A stretch of 64,000 nt of DNA from JAOAPG01 sp963791575 (lineage in GTDB: Bacteria; Acidobacteriota; Terriglobia; Terriglobales; Acidobacteriaceae), in NCBI GenBank assembly GCA_963791575.1, contig CAWBSY010000009.1, forward strand, positions 124,001-188,000, given 5' to 3'. Positions 1 to 6,518 of this stretch are shown here, in pieces (position 1 is the first letter of the stretch; each line of letters begins with the position of its first letter). Both the position numbers and the translations under genes were made by a program. The notes under the pieces are model-generated. The model saw only the letters and a list, made by a program, of their open reading frames with translations, did not search any database and was not told where the DNA came from.

Positions 1-1
1 G

Positions 2-1912
2 ACTGATGCTCATACGGCGACATCGGTCGCCATGTCTGAAGTATCGAGCGCCGTAGTCGCAACTTCATTGGTGCTCATCTCCGTATTCGTGCCTGTGTCA
101 TTTTTCCCGGGCACTACGGGTATTCTCTACAAGCAATTTTCTTTGACGATCGCATTTTCAATTGCCATCTCACTGTTCAATGCGCTCACGCTATCACCGG
201 CGTTGGCCGCTATCCTGTTGCGCGGCGAGGAGCACAAATATTCAGTCTTTGACTGGACCCATATCGGATGGCTCTCGCGCGGCTACAGGAAATTCGCTCA
301 TGGAATAGACGCAGCGATTCATGGTCTGGGAACCGGTTACGGCAAAGCGATTTGCCGGGTGCTGAAATATCGATACGTCATGATCATTCTGTTCTTCGCT
401 GGGCTCGCGGCTACGGCCTACATGTACGTTCATGTGCCGACCGGCTTTGTCCCGCAAGAAGATCAGAATTATTTCATTGTCGTCGTTCAAGCGCCACAAG
501 GCGCATCGCTCGCCTACACCACTGATGTCGCAAGGCAAGCGGAGCAGATTCTGCGCGCTGATCCTGACGTGTTCGGGACCTTCGCGGTTCCTGGCTTTTC
601 GCTCTCTGGCGGAAGCTCGTCGAATTATGGCCTGATCTTCGCGCCGCTAAAGCCTATCGACGATCGAAAAGGTAAAGGACATGCCGCCAGCGACATCGTG
701 GCACGCGTTTCGCCGAAACTTTTCGGAGTGCCAGGAGCAATTGTTGTGGCCTTCGAACCGCCCGCGATCAGCGGTATCGGAAGCTTCGGTGGATTCCAGT
801 TTGAACTTCAGGATTTAGGGCGTAATACGCTGCAAGATATCGATACAGTTGCGCACAAGATAGTGAGTGGCAGCCGCCAGCGTCACGATCTACAGGGATT
901 GTTCACGAGCTACACAGCTAATGATCCGCAGCAACTCGTGCAAATCGATCGCGAGAAAGCAAAGGCCATAGGAGTGCCGATCAGCCAGGTCACGCAGGCG
1001 CTCGGCGTCTATATGGGTTCCGAGTACGTAAATGATTTCGATTTCAACAACCGCTCGTACCGGGTATACGTGCAGGCCGATCAGCCCTTCCGCATGAGTG
1101 CGCGTGACCTGCGGAATTATTACGTGCGTTCGGATACCAACGGATTGGTGCCGTTGGGGAATATAGTTTCGTTGAAGGAGACATCCGGACCGCAAGTCAT
1201 AAATCACTACAATTTGTTCCGCTCGGCAGAAATCGACGGTGCTGCGGCTCCAGGATATAGCTCCGGTCAAGGGTTGAAAGCTATGGAGGATTTGGCCAAG
1301 CAGAACATGCTGCAAGGCATGTCCTTCAGTTGGACAGGCCTTGCGCTCGAAGAGGTTGAGGCCAGTGGCAAGGCAATCATTATCTTCGGCTTGGGCATTC
1401 TCGTGGTGTATCTGACGCTTTCCGCGCAATACGAGAGCTTCGCTCTACCTTTCATTATTCTCTTAGCCGTGCCGATGGCAGTCTTGGGTGCGCTGCTCTT
1501 TGTCTCGATGCGCGGATTGGTGGACGATGTTTACGTGCAAATCGGCTTAGTCATGCTGATTGGACTCTCAGCCAAGAACTCGATTCTGATCGTGGAATTT
1601 GCCGAACAACTGATCGAACAGGGCCGTAGCATAACAAACGCTGCAATCGAGGCCGCCGAGTTAAGACTGCGGCCGATTCTGATGACGTCCTTTGCATTCG
1701 TCCTTGGTGTGCTGCCACTCTATTTTGCAAGCGGAGCCGGTAAGCTGGGACGGCACTCCGTAGGAACCGCAATCGTAGGTGGCATGTTATTTTCCACCGT
1801 GCTGAACCTGTTCTTCATCCCGGTTCTGTACGTGATCCTCAAGACTCTGTTAGTGTCGCTCTTCAGAAAGAAAACCGTAGTAGAAGAAAAGCCCATGGCG
1901 GAAGTCTCGTAG
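2..1912 (+). CDS. RND-family multidrug efflux pump inner-membrane subunit (5' truncated by window edge)
   Basis: Inner-membrane proton-driven pump of the AcrB/MexB (HAE1) family, which works with a periplasmic adaptor and an outer-membrane channel. The frame is open from base 2 and the gene begins upstream; the first in-window ATG at 32 lies inside a conserved segment (AMSEVSSAVVAT), so it is not the start. Visible are the transmembrane helix with the PVSFFPG turn, the periplasmic porter half (FVPQEDQNYF onward) and the last helices, including the typical AKNSILIVEFAEQ segment. The C-terminal end is normal. Substrates cannot be told from sequence. No downstream partner gene follows, so adaptor and outer-membrane genes, if present, lie upstream. 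Confidence 0.93.
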   Translation, partial: TDAHTATSVAMSEVSSAVVATSLVLISVFVPVSFFPGTTGILYKQFSLTIAFSIAISLFNALTLSPALAAILLRGEEHKYSVFDWTHIGWLSRGYRKFAHGIDAAIHGLGTGYGKAICRVLKYRYVMIILFFAGLAATAYMYVHVPTGFVPQEDQNYFIVVVQAPQGASLAYTTDVARQAEQILRADPDVFGTFAVPGFSLSGGSSSNYGLIFAPLKPIDDRKGKGHAASDIVARVSPKLFGVPGAIVVAFEPPAISGIGSFGGFQFELQDLGRNTLQDIDTVAHKIVSGSRQRHDLQGLFTSYTANDPQQLVQIDREKAKAIGVPISQVTQALGVYMGSEYVNDFDFNNRSYRVYVQADQPFRMSARDLRNYYVRSDTNGLVPLGNIVSLKETSGPQVINHYNLFRSAEIDGAAAPGYSSGQGLKAMEDLAKQNMLQGMSFSWTGLALEEVEASGKAIIIFGLGILVVYLTLSAQYESFALPFIILLAVPMAVLGALLFVSMRGLVDDVYVQIGLVMLIGLSAKNSILIVEFAEQLIEQGRSITNAAIEAAELRLRPILMTSFAFVLGVLPLYFASGAGKLGRHSVGTAIVGGMLFSTVLNLFFIPVLYVILKTLLVSLFRKKTVVEEKPMAEVS

Positions 1913-2144
1913 GTTTGAAGCCGGCAGGCGTTGCTCACAGCGAGAGGTTAGAGCGCGTTTCTCGCGAGATCAACTTACCTTCGTCACTCTTTCCATCGAC
2001 CATTCGTGCATCACTAAAGGCTGACTTCGATACCTATCAGGCCTCCGCAGTGCCGCCAGAAGCCAGTTCTGGACAGGTATAATCGATCTCAGCATTCCAC
2101 TGCTCTTCTTGTCTGTTGTCTCTTCCCGCAGGCTAGAATTCTAT

Positions 2145-4349
2145 ATGGGTACGTTGCGCCAACAGATCGCGACCAACATGCTCACCGTGACTAAGTTCCG
2201 TGAGCTGCTGCAGACCATGCGTGAAAATCGCCCTGCGGACGATCTGGAATTGGTGCGTAAAGCTTACGAATTCTCTCAGAAACATCATGCCGGTCAGAGC
2301 CGCGCTTCGGGAGAACCTTACCTGGTCCATCCGCTTGAAGTAGCGCTCGTGCTGGCGCAAATGAAGATGGATCCCGTCGCCATCGCTGCCGGATTGCTGC
2401 ACGATTCGGTCGAAGATACTTCTGTCACCGTCGTTGACATCCGAAAAGAATTTGGCGAGCAAGTCGCCCACATCGTTGAGGGCGTGACCAAAATCAGCGC
2501 CATCGATTTCGCTTCTCGGGAAGAGCAGCAGGCCGAAAATCTTCGCAAGATGATGCTGGCGATGGTCGACGACATCCGCGTCGTGCTCATCAAGCTCGCT
2601 GACCGCCTGCACAATATGCGGACGCTTGAACATCTCGAGCCGGATCGCCAGCAAAAAATAGCGCGAGAGACATTGGATATCTACGGACCAATCGCACACC
2701 GCCTCGGCATGGGAAAAATTCGCGGCGAGTTGGAAGATCTTGGATTCCGCTACCTTGACCCGATCAGTTACAAGCAGGTGCACGACGCCGTGGAATCCCG
2801 GCGAAAAGAAGGACAGCAATTTCTCGCCAAAGTAGAACACACGCTTCGTGACAAGTTGAAAGAAGCTGGCATCACCGCAAACGTCGAGAGCCGCATCAAG
2901 CGCCTGTATAGCATCCATCAAAAACTTCAGCGTCAACACATTAGCGTGGACCAGGTATACGACCTTTACGCCATGCGGGTCATTACACACTCGCTGCAAG
3001 ACTGTTATGCGGTTCTCGGCATTGTTCACAATGCCTGGCGCCCTGTCCCGGGCCGGATCAAAGACTTCATCGCCATGCCTCGTCCGAATTTCTATCAATC
3101 GCTGCACACATCGGTGATCACCGAAGAGGGCACCTCGTTCGAAATTCAGATTCGAACCGAGGAAATGCATCGCATGTGCGAAGAGGGCATCGCCGCTCAC
3201 TGGAAATATAAAGACGGACCGGTTTCCGCGCTCGACGAACAGCGGTTGGCGTGGTTGCGACAGGTTGTCGATTGGCAGCGTGATGTTTCGGATCCCAGCG
3301 AATTTCTCTCCACGCTAAAAATCGATCTTTACCCGGAAGAGGTCTACACCTTCACTCCGAAAGGGAAAGTCGTGGTCTTGCCTCGCGAATCGACACCAAT
3401 CGATTTCGCTTATTCCGTTCATACTGAAGTAGGACACAGCTGCGTCGGCGCAAAAGTTAATGGACGCATGGTTCCGCTGCGCCACAAACTGCACAGCGGC
3501 GACATCGTAGAAATTCTCACGCAGCCGGGGCACAAGCCAAGCCGCGACTGGCTGTCAGTCGTAAAGTCCTCCCGTTCCCGCAACAAGATCAAGCACTGGC
3601 TTAATATTCATCAGCGGGAACGCGCTATAGAAATTGGCCGCAAGCTGATTGAAAAAGAAGCGCGTAAATATCGTGTACCGCTAAAAGAGTTGAAGGACGA
3701 CGATCTTCGCCGAGCCGCCTCTGAATATGGTCTTGGCCAGGCGGACGATCTCATGGCGGGCATTGGCTACGGCAAATATTCGGCGCGCCAGGTCCTCGCA
3801 AAATTGTCTCCAGCAGCAAACGAACCGTCCCCCGAAGCGCCGAACACGTCGGGAACATTTTCAAGTGTGGTGCGGCGAGTCTTCGGCGGAGACAGCAATA
3901 ATGCAATCCGCGTCAAAGGCCACGGGGATCTTCTCGTCTATCGCGCCAAATGTTGTAATCCTATTCGTGGTGAGTCGGTGGTCGGCTACGTAACCCGCGG
4001 CAAAGGTGTCGCGGTGCACTCGCTAAGTTGTCCGAACGTGATTAATTTAATGTATGAACCAGAGCGTCGTATCGATGTGGAATGGGGACGCGACGAAGAA
4101 ACGCCGGCATCCTATCCGGTGAAACTCACCGTCTATTGCGACGATCGTTTCGGAATGCTCAAGCAGATTACCGCCGTGATCAGTGATACGAAAACCAATA
4201 TCCGCAACATCGAAGCTCGAACTTCGAACGGACAAGCCAACGTAGATGTAGTGCTCGATATCGCCGACTTGAAGCACCTGGAAAATATTATTAGTGGAGT
4301 CAGAAAGATCGCGGGCGTTCGCGAAGTGCAAAGACTGCAAAAAATCTAA
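2145..4349 (+). CDS. rel: Bifunctional (p)ppGpp synthetase/hydrolase (RelA/SpoT, Rel type)
   Basis: Makes and degrades the stringent-response alarmone (p)ppGpp. Domains in order: HD hydrolase (HHAGQSR, then LLHDSVEDT and DRLHNMRTL, intact HD residues), nucleotidyl synthetase (GRIKDFIAMPRPN-FYQSLHTSV, with RIKD matching the RxKD motif of bifunctional enzymes), TGS (VYTFTPKGKVV), a Cys/His-containing helical region (YRAKCCNPI) and a C-terminal ACT domain (KLTVYCDDRFGMLKQITAVI). Both catalytic sites look intact. The start is uncertain: the frame opens with TTG at 2109, ATG 2145 has a weak AGG upstream, and ATG 2178 is also possible. Length of about 735 residues is normal. Confidence 0.95.
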   Translation: MGTLRQQIATNMLTVTKFRELLQTMRENRPADDLELVRKAYEFSQKHHAGQSRASGEPYLVHPLEVALVLAQMKMDPVAIAAGLLHDSVEDTSVTVVDIRKEFGEQVAHIVEGVTKISAIDFASREEQQAENLRKMMLAMVDDIRVVLIKLADRLHNMRTLEHLEPDRQQKIARETLDIYGPIAHRLGMGKIRGELEDLGFRYLDPISYKQVHDAVESRRKEGQQFLAKVEHTLRDKLKEAGITANVESRIKRLYSIHQKLQRQHISVDQVYDLYAMRVITHSLQDCYAVLGIVHNAWRPVPGRIKDFIAMPRPNFYQSLHTSVITEEGTSFEIQIRTEEMHRMCEEGIAAHWKYKDGPVSALDEQRLAWLRQVVDWQRDVSDPSEFLSTLKIDLYPEEVYTFTPKGKVVVLPRESTPIDFAYSVHTEVGHSCVGAKVNGRMVPLRHKLHSGDIVEILTQPGHKPSRDWLSVVKSSRSRNKIKHWLNIHQRERAIEIGRKLIEKEARKYRVPLKELKDDDLRRAASEYGLGQADDLMAGIGYGKYSARQVLAKLSPAANEPSPEAPNTSGTFSSVVRRVFGGDSNNAIRVKGHGDLLVYRAKCCNPIRGESVVGYVTRGKGVAVHSLSCPNVINLMYEPERRIDVEWGRDEETPASYPVKLTVYCDDRFGMLKQITAVISDTKTNIRNIEARTSNGQANVDVVLDIADLKHLENIISGVRKIAGVREVQRLQKI

Positions 4350-4461
4350 ATCCGAGAATTGGGAACTGAAAACTCAGAACTGCAGTTGAAAATAACGTGA
4401 CCTAAAAAATCGAAGGATTCTGCATCCTAAGTTTTTACTCTGTATTATTTTTGGAGGTTTC

Positions 4462-4839
4462 ATGCGTGAAGTTGTTTCAACCAAAGATGCTCCGCAGGCA
4501 ATCGGCCCGTATTCCCAGGCGATCAAAGCCAACGGATTCGTATTCGTCTCCGGACAGGTGGCGATTGATCCATCGACACAGCAAGTAATCAGCGGGGACG
4601 TTGCGGCTCAGACCGATCGCGTGCTGAAGAACTTGTCTGAAATTCTGGAAGCCGCAGGAAGTGGCTTGGGAAAAGTTGTCCGTACCACTGTCTTCCTCAA
4701 GAATATGAGTGAGTTCGTGGCCATGAACGAAGTTTACGGCAAGTACTTCAGTTCAGCGCCACCCGCCAGATCAACCGTCGAAGTGTCGCGTCTGCCAAAG
4801 GACGTGTCGGTGGAAATTGACGTAATCGCGCTAGGATGA
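4462..4839 (+). CDS. ridA: RidA family enamine/imine deaminase
   Basis: Small cytosolic protein of the RidA/YjgF/UK114 family, which hydrolyses reactive 2-aminoacrylate-type enamines made by PLP enzymes. The 125-residue length is typical. Family signatures are the N-terminal APQAIGPYSQAI segment, FVSGQVAIDP, the VVRTTVFLKNM strand-helix and the C-terminal SRLPKDVSVEIDVIA stretch. The substrate-binding arginine is present in the PARSTVEV motif. A good ribosome-binding site (TTGGAGG) lies 6-7 bases before the ATG. It follows rel by 112 bases with no obvious terminator, so co-transcription is possible. Confidence 0.95.
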   Translation: MREVVSTKDAPQAIGPYSQAIKANGFVFVSGQVAIDPSTQQVISGDVAAQTDRVLKNLSEILEAAGSGLGKVVRTTVFLKNMSEFVAMNEVYGKYFSSAPPARSTVEVSRLPKDVSVEIDVIALG

Positions 4840-4856
4840 GATTTGGGTAACGTGAA

Positions 4857-4912
4857 CTCACGTAGGGACAGCCGCCTGGAGCCTGCCCTGAGCGCAGCCG
4901 AAGGGGCTGTCC
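4857..4912 (+). repeat. Dispersed repeat, family B (ACGTAGGGACAGCC ... GGCTGTCC)
   Basis: Imperfect palindrome whose arms GGACAGCC and GGCTGTCC flank a central insert (GAGCCTGCCCTGAGCGCAG). Further copies lie at 11884-11920, 12671-12735 and, inverted, 22387-22420. It is intergenic and sits 45 bases upstream of a family A copy. Confidence 0.85.
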
Positions 4913-4957
4913 TGCAAATCAATTCACAATTGAGCACACAACAAAATAGTCACCGTC

Positions 4958-4988
4958 GATGTAGCGACGGGCCTCCTCGCCCGTCCGC
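4958..4988 (+). repeat. Dispersed repeat, family A (GTAGCGACGGGC ... GCCCGTCCGC)
   Basis: REP-like palindrome with arms GACGGGC/GCCCGTC around a short loop. Other copies: 8041-8073, 11794-11824, 14242-14272, 15585-15615, inverted 25788-25813, and a variant at 8767-8792. This copy carries one change in the loop side (GGGCCTCC instead of GGGCGTCC). Confidence 0.85.
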
Positions 4989-5111
4989 CATGCTCTGATT
5001 TACTATCAGAATCGCGCTCGAAAGCTTGCAGATGACTTACGACAGCATCAAAGCGCACTTTGCACAGAGCTTTCCCAGCAAAGCCTAATTTCTGGTTTGT
5101 TTAGGGAGACT

Positions 5112-5300
5112 CTATGCTTTGACGACTTTGCCGCTCTTGAGACAGCCGGTGCAGACGCGAATGCGCTTGCCAACGCCCTTCACCTTGGCGTGAACCGGAC
5201 GCAGATTGACATTCCAGCGCCGCTTGCTCACGTTATGCGCGTGACTGATGTTATTTCCGAATTGCGGCCCTTTGCCGCAGATTTCACATACTTGTGCCAT
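5112..5300 (-). CDS. rpmB: 50S ribosomal protein L28
   Basis: Large-subunit ribosomal protein of 62 residues, normal length. It begins MAQVCEICGKGP and has the L28 core GNNISHAHNVSKRRWNVNLRPV. Two Cys pairs (CEIC near the N-terminus and CTGC near residue 52) make this a zinc-ribbon form of L28. The start ATG is preceded on the minus strand by TGGAG at good spacing. It is a single-gene unit between ridA and the DUF971 gene, both of which read the other way. Confidence 0.96.
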   Translation of the reverse strand: MAQVCEICGKGPQFGNNISHAHNVSKRRWNVNLRPVHAKVKGVGKRIRVCTGCLKSGKVVKA

Positions 5301-5389
5301 GACTACTCCAGGTAGGTTCAGAACCTAATGTGCAAACCATCATTTTAGCGGATTTGCACGATTTCTCCAAGGGCACGTGCCGATGTACT

Positions 5390-5428
5390 CCCGCAAAAAC
5401 AAAACAGCCCCGATTCCTCGAGGCTGTT
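5390..5428 (-). terminator. Intrinsic-terminator-like hairpin upstream of rpmB (minus strand)
   Basis: Read on the minus strand, a 7-bp stem AACAGCC/GGCTGTT (5422-5428 with 5403-5409) is followed by TTTTGTTTTTGC. It lies about 90 bases upstream of the rpmB start and no minus-strand gene precedes it. It could be a leader attenuator of rpmB or the end of a small RNA beginning near 5550. The shape is clear; the role is inference. Confidence 0.5.
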
Positions 5429-5561
5429 AAATATTGGGTAATACAGTACCCTGCGACCATTCCAGTATAGGCTGACTGTTCTTTCGTACAAGTTACGTTT
5501 GGAGAAGCAATCGCTGAATTAGACGCCAAAACCAGTGCACCCCCTATGCGATACTTGATTT

Positions 5562-5945
5562 ATGCCTGTTTCGCTCAACTCCGTGTCGCTCGATCCCAAG
5601 TCAGTCAAAGTCAATCTGACTACGGGGACGGGAGTGGATATCGAGTGGAAAGACGGGCACTTGTCACACTATTCCTTCCAATTTCTGCGGGATGCCTGCC
5701 CCTGCGCCCTCTGTGACGACGAGAGGGGCAAAACCGGCCGCAAGCCCTGGGAACCTAGAAAAGCCGCGCCGGAAGCTCTGCCTATGTTCAAGCCTGCAAT
5801 GAAACCATTGTCAGCGGAAGGCGTGGGCAAGTACGCGATTAAGTTTGATTGGAACGACGGCCATGCGCTGGGAATTTATTCCTGGAAGTTCCTGAGAGAA
5901 GTATGCGTGTGCGAAGAATGCAAAGCGCTGCGATCCCCGAAATAA
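5562..5945 (+). CDS. DUF971 (GBBH-like N-terminal domain) protein
   Basis: Protein of 127 residues made of one DUF971 domain, the domain also found at the N-terminus of gamma-butyrobetaine hydroxylase and fused to some Mrp/ApbC Fe-S proteins. Visible are the two half-motifs: W-K-DGH near residue 29 followed by LRDACPCALC (Cys46, Cys48, Cys51), and near the end W-N-DGHALGIYSW followed by LREVCVCEEC. The Cys clusters suggest a bound metal (zinc or iron). The stand-alone form has no firmly known function. It is flanked by rpmB (opposite strand) and a VOC-family gene. Confidence 0.85.
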   Translation: MPVSLNSVSLDPKSVKVNLTTGTGVDIEWKDGHLSHYSFQFLRDACPCALCDDERGKTGRKPWEPRKAAPEALPMFKPAMKPLSAEGVGKYAIKFDWNDGHALGIYSWKFLREVCVCEECKALRSPK

Positions 5946-5988
5946 GCTTAAGACTCGGGTAGTGTCCTAATTTGACGGGTGGGCGGTT

Positions 5989-6375
5989 TTGTTGCATAAA
6001 GGATATCTCTGTGGGCGCAAAAGAGAAAATGAGGACTCAATTGGCCAGCCAGTGCCGGAGTTGCCGGTCGCTGATGTCGAACGCGCACAACAGCATTACA
6101 GAGATGCACTCGGCTTTGAGATCGGATGGCTTTATCAAGGCAAAGAAATTGGGGCCGTGTCACGCGGTAATGTGGCGATATTCTTTCGGAAGAGGAAGCC
6201 ACCGTTCGAACCCGCCGTTCACTGGGTGTTTGCTGAAGATATCGATGCGTCGTACCAGGAACTGAAGTCGTTAGGTGCGAACATCGTGGATCCTCTGGAG
6301 AAAAAGCCTTGGGGATTACGGCAATTCACCGTAAAGGATCTGGACGGGAATCTCTTCTATTTCCACCATGACTAG
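5989..6375 (+). CDS. VOC superfamily (glyoxalase/bleomycin-resistance-like) protein, start disturbed
   Basis: Vicinal-oxygen-chelate fold protein: PELPVADVERAQQHYRDALGFEIGW at the front, a central HWVFAEDIDASYQELKSLGA segment and a C-terminal KDLDGNLFYFHHD, all typical of single-domain VOC proteins. The ligand or substrate is unknown. The start is odd: this frame has only a TTG (5989) and a basic leader that does not fit the family. The ATG at 6029, in another frame, gives a natural MRTQLAS leader that would join the VOC frame after loss of one base near 6045. A one-base deletion at the 5' end is therefore likely. Confidence 0.72.
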   Translation: MLHKGYLCGRKRENEDSIGQPVPELPVADVERAQQHYRDALGFEIGWLYQGKEIGAVSRGNVAIFFRKRKPPFEPAVHWVFAEDIDASYQELKSLGANIVDPLEKKPWGLRQFTVKDLDGNLFYFHHD

Positions 6376-6518
6376 CCCAATGCCGCATAACAAGCGGCTG
6401 GAATCGGCAAGCAGTCCGGCTCAAATTCAGGACGCTACCAGGACTCGACCTTCCCGCTCTCACAATGAAATTCCTTGTAAAATCTAATTAGTTTCCTCCA
6501 CGGAGCCGTTCCCAAGTT

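Noticed and set aside
2133..3200. Long open frame on the minus strand opposite rel
   Set aside because: It lies entirely within the rel coding region, has no recognisable motif and no ribosome-binding site; it reflects codon bias of rel.
4857..4988. CRISPR array
   Set aside because: The repeats are palindromic, of two different kinds, and single copies separated by unrelated kilobase distances, with no spacer regularity and no cas genes.
5097..5315. Plus-strand open frame across rpmB
   Set aside because: Antisense to the L28 gene, which is certain from sequence.
5430..5560. tRNA or other structured RNA gene upstream of rpmB
   Set aside because: No TTCGANTC-type T-loop or cloverleaf pairing could be found; only the T-run hairpin is supported.
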